From Emiliania huxleyi CCMP1516 (taxonomy: Eukaryota; Haptophyta; Isochrysidales; Noelaerhabdaceae), in NCBI RefSeq assembly GCF_000372725.1, contig NW_005201047.1, positions 3,916-25,633 of the forward strand: a stretch of DNA of 21,718 bases, written 5' to 3'. Shown one piece after another: positions 1 to 7,536 of this stretch. Made by a program: the position numbers and the translations under genes. The notes below the pieces were generated by a model, which had not been told where the DNA came from, did no database searches, and saw only the letters and a list, made by a program, of their open reading frames with translations. Position 1 is the first letter of the stretch. Each line of letters opens with the position of its first letter.

Positions 1-876
1 CTGCTGCAGCAGTGACTCGCGCGCCGCCGCCGCCCCCTCCCAGTCCCGCACCACCTGGTTTCTCAGTCAGCAGTCAGGACTCGCGACATCCCGCGCACGC
101 CGCGCCCGGCGTCTGCCCACACCTCGTGCACGGAGCGGCAGGTGAGGAGGTAGCAGAGGTCGCGGAACCTGTTCACAGCTGGAGGTGTGAATAGACGCCG
201 TTCACAGAGCAGGTGAGGAGGTAGCAGAGGTCCCGGAACTCTGCGGGCGACGGCGCGCAGCTCTCGAGTGGCTTGAGCCGCTTCGTCAGCTGCGTGAACG
301 CCTTGTGCTGCTCGCCTCCGTCCAGCAGCTCGAGAAACTGCAGCCGGTACGCGGCGTACAGGAACACCTTCCATGCACCGCCATTCTGTCAGGAACCAAC
401 TGGGAGCTGCAGCCGGTGCACGGCGTCTAGGCAGGCCTTCTGCTCGCACGTGCCGGCGATGGCACGGGGCACGAGCTTCTCCATCTCGGGCCAATCGCCG
501 TCGAGCACCGCGCGCCGGAGCCGCCGCACCGCCGTCCGCGCGCGCTGCGCATCGAGCGAGCGCACGTTGGCCTCGTCCTGCACCGTCGCGACCTACCGCG
601 GTTTGGCAAAGGACGCGTCGTGGACGCGTCGTGGGCGTGCTCGTGGCGTGGCACCGGCGTGGCGGCGAGCGGAGCAGCGGTCGAGGCGTGGGACAGCCTC
701 AGGAATTGCAAGCCTCGGAGGCTTGGGGCGGGAGAGGCGCGCAGGCTCACCGCCGCAGTGTAGCCCTCGTCGTGCAGGTACTGGACGATCATCTGGAGGA
801 TCTCCTGCTTCGTCCGCGCGTCCTGTCCGTCCACGAGCAGTTTGCCGGCCGCAGGCGGGCAATTCGTGCCGTTCAT
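1..876 (-). CDS. LisH/CTLH-domain protein (WDR26/WDR47-like N-terminus), 5' part, five exons
   Basis: Model on the minus strand: exons 876-751, 592-437, 367-240, 168-123 and 54-<1, giving 170 codons in one frame across four introns (158, 69, 71 and 68 bp). Start is the ATG at 876. Residues about 22-53 (TKQEILQMIVQYLHDEGYTA) are a LisH dimerisation motif. Residues about 60-120 match a CTLH helix bundle, with 'LDGDWPEMEKL', 'YRLQFLELL' and 'RDLCYLLTCRSVHE', then 'RDWEGAAAARESLLQQ' at the edge. In the known families this arrangement precedes WD40 repeats (WDR26, WDR47, SMU1 class), so a beta-propeller is expected beyond the window. Such proteins serve as ubiquitin-ligase or cytoskeletal adaptors; the exact role is not readable here. 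Intron 2 starts GC, the others GT. Introns 2 and 3 begin with near copies of the exon that follows them, which is why the short exon peptides appear twice in the raw sequence. Exon boundaries are inferred from frame and family continuity. Confidence 0.72.
138..239 (-). repeat. Direct repeat bracketing LisH intron 3 (exon-start copy)
   Basis: Positions 138-168 and 209-239 are the same 31-nt sequence with one mismatch. The left copy on the plus strand is the start of exon 4; the right copy is the first 31 nt of the 71-bp intron 3. Splicing at the first base of each copy (GT at 239/238, acceptor AG at 170/169) restores a continuous frame with Glu-Phe at the junction. Confidence 0.85.
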
Positions 877-1000
877 CTGTCGAGAGAGAGGTGCAGCAAC
901 AGGAGAGATCTAGAGAGAAGCCTGAGCCAGCCCTGGGTTCGGACTTTTTGCGGGGTATGGTGTGGCATGAACCCACCTCTACCGGCATCAATCAATCAAT
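877..1000. promoter_or_regulatory. Short 5' flank of the LisH gene
   Basis: These 124 bp separate the LisH gene ATG from the dispersed repeat at 1001-1313. They include a short ATCA run at 986-997. No clear TATA element or other motif is seen inside. The core promoter is probably here or inside the adjacent repeat, whose minus strand carries GCATATAACTTGG. Confidence 0.25.
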
Positions 1001-1313
1001 ACCGGCAAACCTCTCGCTGACATGCGCGCCCCGTCGAGCTGACGGCGGGCGCGCTGAGGTCGCACGCCAAGCCAAGTTATATGCCAATGGCATGCGATCA
1101 AGAATCGGCTCACGCGCCTCTACTCGCATACGCTCACCCATAGAATTGTCACCGCCAGTGAGTGCGAGATAGGGCTAGCGGCTGGCGGCTAGCCCCTGAG
1201 GAGAGGGACCAGAGACACCTCACATGACCCCACACACGGTCTAGTCCGGCCTCGCGGTCGGCGGAGATTGCTAGAGGACGAGCAAGACTGCTCCAGCCTC
1301 ACGCGCTCGCCCC
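1001..1313. repeat. Dispersed ~310-bp repeat, copy 1 (upstream of LisH gene)
   Basis: The stretch starting 'accggcaaac' aligns almost end to end with 11251-11566, in the same orientation, with scattered substitutions and small indels. Shared blocks include 'gaccccacacacggtct', 'gtgcgag.tagggctag' and 'gattgctagagg.cgagcaag'. It holds a perfect 8-bp hairpin, GGGCTAGC (1172-1179) with GCTAGCCC (1188-1195), that is kept in shorter form in the other copy. No ORF with coding character was seen. It begins 124 bp upstream of the LisH ATG; the second copy begins 46 bp upstream of the RCC1 gene ATG. It could be a small non-autonomous mobile element or a duplicated 5' region. Confidence 0.8.
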
Positions 1314-1624
1314 TGTCGTCTGTTGTGTTGTTGTGCCCTTGTTTGTTCCTTCGGCAACTTGGCTGGGGGAGGCGACAGGGGGGGGGCGCGGCCTTGAGTT
1401 ATGTGTACGCCAACTCAGGGTGTGTGGCAGCCAGCTGGCTGTGTGTCTTGTGAGCTTGTTTGTGTCTGTGAGTCGCTCGTGCGTGTCGTCATCATCTGTC
1501 CCGCGTCCACCCATACCGCGTTGGTGTCCAGTCCGAGCCTGACTGTTGTTCATCTTTCTACATACATACATACTCACGCTCAAACGCCCACGATGCTGTG
1601 GAGGGGACATATACCTACAACACT
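1314..1624. other. Non-coding stretch, GT-rich
   Basis: Rich in short TG/GT runs (for example 1316-1336 and 1431-1470) and a G9 run near 1379. The open frames on both strands are short and low in complexity, without family resemblance. No RNA gene or clear element was seen. Confidence 0.3.
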
Positions 1625-2300
1625 GGGCACGGGACTGGCGCGCACTGGCACTAACACAGGTACACCACGGGAGCCGCCTAAGCGACTCCTGCGAGGGTGG
1701 CGAGGCACTTAGCTCCGTGCACCCGCCCACCCCCGCCACAGGCAAGCTCGTTCACAACCTGCTCCGCGATTGCCGTGTGAAGAACGACTGAGATACGCTG
1801 CTTCTGCAGCCCCAGCCAATTCTTAGTGGTCCAAGTCACCTCATCGAGGTACTGGGCCCGCGTCAGCTTGTTCTGTAGCACGTCCGCCGCCTTCCGGAGG
1901 ATCTCGCCGACCCCCTTCCCGAACCCACCGAACGACTCGAACAGCAGCTGCAGCTGCACGTCGACGTCCTTGTCCTCCCTGGCGTAGCGCGGTACTCGCC
2001 GCCATAGGACGGTATGCGGCGATCGCCGCCCGCCACCCTGCCCCCCCTAGTATGCCATTGACCCGTCCCCTGCCCCCTCTCGCCCTTGCTCTTCCTCTCC
2101 CCCTCCATGCCCGCTCGCCCCCGTACCCGCCTCACACTCCCCTCCCCCGTCCCCCCCCTCTCCCTCCCCCTTGCCTCCCTCTCCCTCCTCGCAGTAGGGC
2201 CCATGCCCCACGACCATGTTCCGATAGAAAGCCTCGGTGTTGCCGAAAGCGACAGAAGCGCCCTTCCGACCGTGCTCCCCGCTGCTGGTGAGGCTGAGGG
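1625..2300 (-). pseudogene. Unrecognised two-module gene, copy A (decayed)
   Basis: Read on the minus strand. The N-terminal module (about 2290-2200) has 'KGASVAFGNTEAFYRNMV'. It is followed by an acidic/Gly polypurine linker that runs into a stop near 2050. A C-terminal module follows (about 1970-1690) with 'FESFGGFGKGVGEILRKAAD', 'LDEVTWTTKNWLGLQKQR' and 'SVVLHTAIAEQVVNELACG'. The same modules, in the same order, occur on the plus strand at 4548-5180. Homology continues past the stop into 1690-1625 ('gagtcgcttaggcgg' shared). The two modules lie in different frames, so there is either an intron in the linker or a frameshift. I do not recognise the family. Because two copies keep the same residues at many positions, this was once coding; whether copy A is still expressed is unknown. 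Confidence 0.55.
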
Positions 2301-2392
2301 GGCCGCTCTCCTGTCTGTTGCGCGCTCTGTGCTCCGCGTGGTTTTAAATCTTAAATGTGTGTGCTGCGGTATTGGTATTGGGATCGGTACTC

Positions 2393-2402
2393 TATTTAAA
2401 TA
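2393..2402. promoter_or_regulatory. TATA-like palindrome
   Basis: The palindrome TATTTAAATA lies about 95 bp upstream of the first recognisable codon of copy A on the minus strand. It is the only strong AT-rich box nearby, so it is a candidate TATA element. Position alone supports it. Confidence 0.3.
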
Positions 2403-2426
2403 AGACGTACGACGAATCGTACGTCT
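2403..2426. other. Perfect 10-bp hairpin with CGAA loop
   Basis: AGACGTACGA (2403-2412), loop CGAA, TCGTACGTCT (2417-2426). It lies in the 283-bp gap between the methyltransferase stop (2604, minus strand) and copy A. It could be a 3'-UTR structure of the methyltransferase transcript or a palindromic protein-binding site. Confidence 0.6.
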
Positions 2427-2603
2427 AGATATTGGTCGGATGTATACTGTATGTGTAGAGTCTACCGGCTAAAAGCCGTATACGCAGAGCACGCGGATCC
2501 ACGGATGTGATTGTGTGTGTAGCGTGCTTTTAGGTTACCTGGAACCTGGCACTAGACCACAGACAAGTCGTGAAATGCCTTTGGGCGTTTAGTGGTGCGC
2601 TTT

Positions 2604-3677
2604 TCACGTTTGGGCGGCGGCCGGGAGGGCCCACGGCCACACGTTGAGCATCACGTCCGGCGCGTGCACATTTGGATAGTCAAGCGGCGTCGGGAACGCC
2701 TTGGCCGCCCTCGCAACGCGCGCGGCATCGGGGACGAGGCGGCGACTGAGGTAGCTCACCTCGAGCGTGCGTGGCACGAGCGTGCCGAGCACTTCGGTGA
2801 ACTTTTGCGCGGCGGCGTCAGCATCAACGTCGAGCCCGTGGTTGTTGACGTGGACGTGCACGACGACGAAGTGAACATTGAGCTTCTCGAGCAGCGCCGC
2901 GTGGAAGCCCATGGAGGCCAGCTCATCCAGCCCGTGAAACTCGATGACCAGGTGATCGAATGAATCGAGCACGGCGCCCGGGCACGCCCACAGCGCCTCC
3001 CACTCTGCGCCCTCCACGTCGCACTGCAGGACCTTTCGCACGTCGAGCTCGCCGAAGCGGCGCACGTGGCTCTCGAGCGTGTCGAGGCGCGCCGCGGCGT
3101 CGCGCGACGCACCGAGGCCCTCGTCGTAGAAGGTGAACTGCGGCAGCGGCGGCGTGTAGGCACCGCCGAGCGTCATATCGAATTGGCGCACCAGCCTCAA
3201 CCCATGCTGCGTCACCAGCTCGGCGTCGAAGCTCACCTCCTGCGAGACGCCGTACGAGTAGCAAACCTCGCAGCCGCGCGGCGATACCATCACGTACCCG
3301 CCGTCGCCAAAGTAGCGCGTCGCGGAACCACGCTCGACTCGGCGCGGCGCGGCGCCAACGCGCACGAGCGGCATGCCGGGAACATCGTACACCACCAACT
3401 GCCGCAGCAGCCGTGACGCGAGGCTGAGCAGTCCACACGGCCCGAGCGCCACCAGCAGGCGTGGCGAGTGCGCGAGCAGCGCGCACACGCTCGCGTGGTC
3501 GCCACCGCGGCAGCGCGCGGCGCAGTCGAGCGGCGCGCCGTAGCCACTCGCCTGGTTGAATGGCCAGCGCGGCGGCGGCACCACAGCCGCCTCGAGGCTC
3601 TGGAGCGGCACGCCGTCGGTGCCGAGGCCCACCTCGTCCATGTCGAGCTCCCACCATGCCTCGCCGTCACTCTCCAT
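2604..3677 (-). CDS. METTL24/FkbM-like SAM-dependent methyltransferase
   Basis: Single-exon frame of 357 aa from the ATG at 3677; an upstream in-frame ATG at 3998 would add about 107 low-complexity residues translated from the GGGAGGG tracts and is less likely. Residues 141-154 (YSYGVSQEVSFDAE region), 166-170 (FDMTL), 219-227 (CDVEGAEWE) and 243-248 (LVIEFH) follow the pattern of the Methyltransf_22/FkbM-like family (METTL24 type), in which the DVEGAEWE acidic residues help form the cofactor site. 'GLGASRDAAARLDTLESH' before it fits the loop preceding that strand. Members probably methylate a small molecule or glycan; the substrate cannot be told from sequence. No signal peptide or membrane helix is evident at the chosen start. 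The gene is bracketed by inverted copies A and B of the unrecognised gene. Confidence 0.72.
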   Translation of the reverse strand: MESDGEAWWELDMDEVGLGTDGVPLQSLEAAVVPPPRWPFNQASGYGAPLDCAARCRGGDHASVCALLAHSPRLLVALGPCGLLSLASRLLRQLVVYDVPGMPLVRVGAAPRRVERGSATRYFGDGGYVMVSPRGCEVCYSYGVSQEVSFDAELVTQHGLRLVRQFDMTLGGAYTPPLPQFTFYDEGLGASRDAAARLDTLESHVRRFGELDVRKVLQCDVEGAEWEALWACPGAVLDSFDHLVIEFHGLDELASMGFHAALLEKLNVHFVVVHVHVNNHGLDVDADAAAQKFTEVLGTLVPRTLEVSYLSRRLVPDAARVARAAKAFPTPLDYPNVHAPDVMLNVWPWALPAAAQT

Positions 3678-4547
3678 CGTGCATGACCAGACCGCTACTC
3701 GAGGTGGCCGGGCAAAGCACACCGGAGCGGTCTCGTGAGTCTCACACCTTCGATTTTTGGGCCCCGGGGCGGCTAAACGCGCTCTCTTCGCACAGGAAAG
3801 GGTGGGAGGGAGGGAGGGGGGTGCGGGGGGAGGGAGGGAGGGAGGGTGTTGCAGGGGAGGGAGGGTGGTTTCCCCATTTCCGACACTGGACAAACTTAAG
3901 TTTGTAAGTTTGTTTGGTTCGTCAGCGATGCAGCAGGCTGGAGAGAAGAGTGACAAGGGGAAGGAGGAAGAGAAACAACGAGAGGAGAGAAAGTGCATTC
4001 AAACAGAGGGACGGAAGGACATATATGACGAGCACGGCAAGTACAAATTTACTCGAGGATGCACCGTCTTTGACGAGCAAGACCGCTACAAGTTTACTTG
4101 GGGCCCACCAAAGCAAAACTTTAGATTTACTCACTGAGAGCCGGCGTCGACTGGTTGGGAGAGAGCGGCTAAACACGGGGCGGCTAAACGCGCTCTCTTC
4201 GCGTAGGAAAGAGTGGGTGGGAGGGAGGGGGGTGCGGGGGGAGGGAGGGAGGGAGGGAGAGAGGGAGGGAGGCAAGAGGGCACCCAGCGGCCGGCTGCAC
4301 GACGTCCTCGGCGACGCCGTGATGGTTAACCCTCGGTCGAAACATGCTACAAGACACAAATTCCTACTCAAACGACTGGTCAAGACCCTCCGCTCGGCGT
4401 GGAGCATGTGTTGATCATCGAGATGGAGCCGACTGCACACCTCAGTTACAGTAATCCCAAACAACCTGACGTGGCGGCGGCAAACGTCGGCAGGGGGCAC
4501 AGGCGCCTTGTTGCCGATTTCAAGCTCACGAGCTCGCTTGAGCGAGC
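3678..4547. other. Upstream region of the methyltransferase, repeat-rich
   Basis: Apart from the polypurine repeat pair, the region holds a 45-bp tandem near-repeat starting at 4027 and 4072. It encodes DEHGKYKFTRG then DEQDRYKFTWG if read on the plus strand in an open frame (3757-4137). The frame has no homology I recognise and half of it is low-complexity, so I do not call it a gene. 4280-4547 shows nothing recognisable. Confidence 0.35.
3765..4258. repeat. ~82-bp direct repeat pair with GGGAGGG tracts
   Basis: Positions 3765-3846 and 4176-4257 both read 'cggggcggctaaacgcgctc', then 'ttcgc..aggaaag.gtggg', then a GGGAGGG polypurine run, with only a few differences. A partial third start 'gagcggctaaacac' lies at 4163-4176. 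The G-tracts could form quadruplexes on the plus strand. Confidence 0.8.
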
Positions 4548-5180
4548 AAGGGCAAGGACGCGGCCGGCGACGGAGAGCTCGGCTGGAAGGGGGCATATGT
4601 TCGCTTCGGCAACACGGAGCCCGGGCTGCTCAATCTGGTCAAAGGGCGCGGCAAGTACTCGCTGTCGGGAGCGACGGCAGCGGCGGTGGCGGAGGAGGAG
4701 GACGAGGAGGAGGAGGGTGGCGGAGGCGGAGGAGGTAGGGGAGGGGGAGGGGGAGGATGCGGATGCCCCCGAGGGGCCGCTCAAGCAGCTGGATGGCGAT
4801 TACCGCTTTGCGCGGGGAGCAGGATTGCGATCTGCGTTTGTTCGACTTCGAGAGCTTCGGAGGCTTTTGAAAGGAGGTCCGCAGCACCCTGAGGGAGGCG
4901 GCGAACCAGCTGAGCAATAAACTTTCGCATGCTCAGCACCTGGACGAGGTCACATGGACAACCAAGAACTGGCACGGCCTGCAGATGCAGCGTCTGTCTG
5001 TCGTCCTCCACACCGCTGTGGCGTGGCAGACGGTGAACGAGCTAGCGTGCGGGGAGAGCGGCATTGTGCATGTGGTGCGGAGTGCATTGCCGTTCTTAAC
5101 GGAGTCGCTTAGGCGGATCCGGTGGTGAGCCGGTGTGTGTGCCAGTCCGCGCCAGTCTGCGCCCTTGTCGTGCCAGTGTG
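4548..5180 (+). pseudogene. Unrecognised two-module gene, copy B (with in-frame stop)
   Basis: The N-module at about 4548-4680 reads 'GELGWKGAYVRFGNTEPGLL' and 'NLVKGRGKYSLSG', then an acidic run EEEDEEEE and poly-Gly. After a frame change the C-module (about 4780-5128) reads 'FESFGGF', stop, 'KEVRSTLREAANQLSNKLSH', 'LDEVTWTTKNWHGLQMQR' and 'SVVLHTAVAWQTVNELACG', and ends at TGA 5126-5128. Against copy A the stop sits where copy A has Gly (GGG against TGA), so B looks inactivated unless an intron spans it. Homology continues past the stop to about 5175. Copy B is inverted relative to copy A, about 2.2 kb away. Function unknown. Confidence 0.55.
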
Positions 5181-5225
5181 TGTGCTGTGAGAGAGGCTTG
5201 TGTTTTAAGAGTTCTTTTTCGAAAA

Positions 5226-5262
5226 CGCGCACGCGCGCGCGCGCGCGCGCGCGCGCACGCCG
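5226..5262. repeat. (GC)n microsatellite
   Basis: An almost pure alternating CG run, interrupted only near its ends by CA/AC steps. Such tracts can adopt Z-DNA. It lies just downstream of copy B. Confidence 0.9.
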
Positions 5263-5984
5263 CCGCCGCCCGTCGCCCCGCCGGCAAAACTGTCAGGTCC
5301 GCCGCGACGCGTCGCCGCAATGGCGGGCAGTGACGTGGTGGAAGCCATGCAGCTCGCGCCCTCGAGCCATTTGCATTTTGCCATTTCATGTACATGTGTG
5401 TGTCTCGCGCCTTGCGGGGGGGGAGCGGAAAGGAGGAACCTCTTCCCAAGAGCACCACTCTTGGAGCGCCGCCACTACCACCCAGAGCGCTGCAAGCAGC
5501 GCCGGGCAATGACGGCTTACCGCCCACCCAGCCCCCCCTCGGCACACCCCGGCAGCCAATGTGTGACGGCTCGAACCCGCTAAGCCATCCCGCAAGCGGG
5601 ATAGCCCGCCACTCGAACCCGCAAGCGGGCGTACGAATCGCGAGCGGCTCGCACTCGTGACACGCAGGCGTCCGCCAGACGGCGCCGGGGCTAGGCGACC
5701 GAAGAGGAACTACGGCAAGAACCGCACACCACCCGCTGACGAGCGCTCGCGGAACTGGTCCGCGGCGCCCGCCAGGGGCGTGCGCGAGACAGGGCTCGAA
5801 GCCCTTTTCTGTGAGCAGGGATTCCCTCCCGGCGGGGGTTGTGGCGGAGAGCCGGCATAGGAATCGCCGGCCCCCACCCAGGGGGTGCCCCTGCCAGGCG
5901 CCGCAAGCGGTGCCCGACAGGGGCGGGTGCCCCCACCCCGAGGGGTGGGGGCGGGGGCGGGGCCCAAAGTGATTCGGCCTATCG
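5263..5984. other. Palindrome-dense intergenic stretch
   Basis: Contains several GC-rich hairpins: ATCCCGC-AA-GCGGGAT at 5586-5601; 'cccgcaagcggg' again near 5619; GGCGCCGC-AA-GCGGTGCC near 5897-5914, nested inside GCCCCTG...CAGGGGC; and CCCCACCCC-GA-GGGGTGGGG near 5934-5953. The repeated 'GC-AA-GC' loop suggests related small palindromes. The block 'cgcgccttgcggggggg.gcgg' near 5408 recurs near 13479. No convincing gene. Confidence 0.4.
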
Positions 5985-6243
5985 CCTCGGCAAGGTCCTC
6001 GGTGCGATTCTCCACGGTGTCGTCGAGCGAAAGCGCGGTAGCCGCGGAGGTAATGACGTCGACATCGGTGGAATCGGCTGGGTCAACGTCAATGTCGATA
6101 GCTCTTTCACGCCGGATCCGTACACAGTAGAGCGTATTGCGTATATGCAGCACCTTGCCGACGACTTTGGCGTTTGGGCGGCGCAAGCCGGCGAAGAACA
6201 ATCGCTCCAGAGCTGTCTGTAACTCCGTACACAGAGCTGCCAC
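5985..6243 (-). CDS. Possible exon of an unrecognised protein
   Basis: On the minus strand the frame reads 'TELQTALERLFFAGLRRPNA', 'KVVGKVLHIRNTLYCVRIRR', then an acidic stretch 'IDVDPADSTDVDVITSA', and 'LDDTVENRTEDLAEAIGRI'. Composition is mixed and protein-like, unlike the Pro/Gly-rich continuation to 5710. No ATG opens the frame; a splice acceptor TTACAG precedes 'TALERLFF'. A plus-strand frame also runs through here, and I prefer the minus frame for its composition. Function not recognised; weak call. Confidence 0.25.
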
Positions 6244-6350
6244 TTGCCAGCACCCCCCAGCACCAGAGCTCTGCTGCTGGGGGGGGGGGGGGTCACCAGA
6301 GCTCTGCTGCTAGGGGGGGGTCCCGACCCCCCCCAGCACCAGAGACAATG
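6244..6350. repeat. Compound palindrome with G/C homopolymer arms
   Basis: CCCCCCAGCAC (6253-6263), the self-complementary core CAGAGCTCTG (6264-6273) and CTGCTGGGGGG (6274-6284) form a 32-bp palindrome with one mismatch. The core 'caccagagctctgctgct' is repeated directly at 6294-6311, followed by a run of G and the palindrome 'ggggggggtcccgacccccc' (6313-6332). The block could extrude as a cruciform and looks prone to slippage. Confidence 0.75.
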
Positions 6351-6384
6351 ACTGACCCGAGACAGATAGACAGAGCGACACGGG

Positions 6385-7536
6385 TCACAGCTCGCGCGAT
6401 CCTCGCCCGATGCTTTCTTGCTGAGCGCTAGAAAACGACGACCGCTCCGCGAGACTCGCGTTCCACCTTGCGACGTTCTCGGGGTGCTCCCTGTTGACGA
6501 GTTTGCCCTTCAGATGCGGCGGCACGTTGTCGCCGAAGCGGTGAGCGGTGTGCGCGCCGTCCCAGGAGAGGTGCCAGTTGTTGACACCGAAGCGCGGGTT
6601 GTCCATGAGCGACGCGAGCATGGAGTTGCAGCACGTGATGCTATCGAAGACGGGCAGCCGGGTCGCCGCGCGCACGGCGTCCGAGTAGGGCGGAAGCTCC
6701 GTGCACTCAAACAGGATGGCGCGGATCGGCTTGGCCGTGCCCGCATGTTTGGCAACGGTGTCCTCTGCCAGGCGGACGAGGTGCGGCAAGACGGAGTCGA
6801 CATCGACGCGGTCACCATTCGCGACTGCCTCGAAGCCAGGCACGTCCTCGCAGCCGACGATGACGAAGCGCGTGTCGTCCGGGTCCACGCCGCACTCCTT
6901 CTTGATGAGCTCACGCATGGGCTTGAGCGACTCGCCGTTGGCGGTGAAGAGCGCGATATGCTCGTCGGCGGCGTAGGCACATACAACGGCGGGCAGCTGG
7001 CAGAGCGACGACATGAAGACGGGCTTGCTGGTGACGGACCGTGCGAGGGCCTGAAAGTACATGAAGAAGCCGCAGTCGCCTGTGATGCCAGCCACACCCT
7101 GCTCGTCGAGCCACGTGATGGCGTCAATGAAACGCTGCTTGACGTCGTCCGGCAACTCGCCACTCTGGCATAACTCAAAGGTCAGGCCGGGCACGACACG
7201 ATAGAACACGTCGTAGTAGAAGGAGCCCGGGTGATCAACGTCACCGAGGGCGGGCGGGTAGTCGTAGTCGAGCCGTATCACGCCCAGTGAGGGGTGATCG
7301 GCAACGAGCAGCTTGGCATCATCATTGGCGGGCGGCAGCTGCTTGAAGCGACCGCCTTCGTCAAACTGGGCGTGATGGCCCACCTCATGGAAGCGACTAT
7401 CCTCAATCGCCGCGAGGCGGCTGTCCTCAAACTGGGCGTGATGGCCCACCTCATGGAAGCGACTATCCTCAATCGCCGCGAGGCGGCTGTCCTCAAATGA
7501 CGCGCCCGACCGCAGAGTCGACCCGGCGCAGCCCAT
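6385..7536 (-). CDS. Asp/Glu racemase-family protein with acylation-type N-terminus
   Basis: A single-exon 383-aa frame. I chose the ATG at 7536 over the in-frame ATG at 7575 because it begins MGCAGS, which fits N-myristoylation (Gly2, Ser6) plus palmitoylation (Cys3) and suggests membrane anchoring. Residues 14-35 and 36-57 are two identical 22-aa repeats. The catalytic-type region starts near residue 84 (LGVIRLDYDYPPALGDVDHP). The two Cys expected of the aspartate/glutamate racemase fold appear as GDCGFF (Cys155) and ECTELPPYSDA (Cys278). 'VPGLTFELCQ' and 'RFVIVGCEDVPGFEAV' fit the cofactor-independent racemase/hydantoin-racemase superfamily. The substrate is unknown; many algal members are uncharacterised. 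It is divergent from the membrane-protein gene at 8213. No intron is needed to keep the frame. Confidence 0.75.
   Translation of the reverse strand: MGCAGSTLRSGASFEDSRLAAIEDSRFHEVGHHAQFEDSRLAAIEDSRFHEVGHHAQFDEGGRFKQLPPANDDAKLLVADHPSLGVIRLDYDYPPALGDVDHPGSFYYDVFYRVVPGLTFELCQSGELPDDVKQRFIDAITWLDEQGVAGITGDCGFFMYFQALARSVTSKPVFMSSLCQLPAVVCAYAADEHIALFTANGESLKPMRELIKKECGVDPDDTRFVIVGCEDVPGFEAVANGDRVDVDSVLPHLVRLAEDTVAKHAGTAKPIRAILFECTELPPYSDAVRAATRLPVFDSITCCNSMLASLMDNPRFGVNNWHLSWDGAHTAHRFGDNVPPHLKGKLVNREHPENVARWNASLAERSSFSSAQQESIGRGSREL
7361..7492. repeat. Exact 66-bp tandem duplication in the racemase-like gene
   Basis: 7361-7426 and 7427-7492 are identical, encoding FEDSRLAAIEDSRFHEVGHH plus AQ twice; a third partial start 'tcaaa' follows at 7493. 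Within each unit 'gaagcgactatcctcaa' and 'gaggcggctgtcctcaa' are an older, diverged repeat. Identity implies a recent event or active homogenisation. Confidence 0.95.

Noticed and set aside
273..1172. A long plus-strand frame over the LisH gene
   Set aside because: It is an antisense shadow: Arg/Ser/Pro-rich, while the minus strand carries LisH and CTLH motifs across four frame-consistent introns.
3678..3998. N-terminal extension of the methyltransferase from the ATG at 3998
   Set aside because: The added residues come from polypurine repeats and Ser/Pro-rich low complexity; the ATG at 3677 begins the protein-like sequence.
5550..5650. tRNA-like A and B box sequences on the minus strand (TGGCTTAGCGG and GGTTCGAG)
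   Set aside because: The two boxes almost touch and no cloverleaf with an acceptor stem can be drawn.
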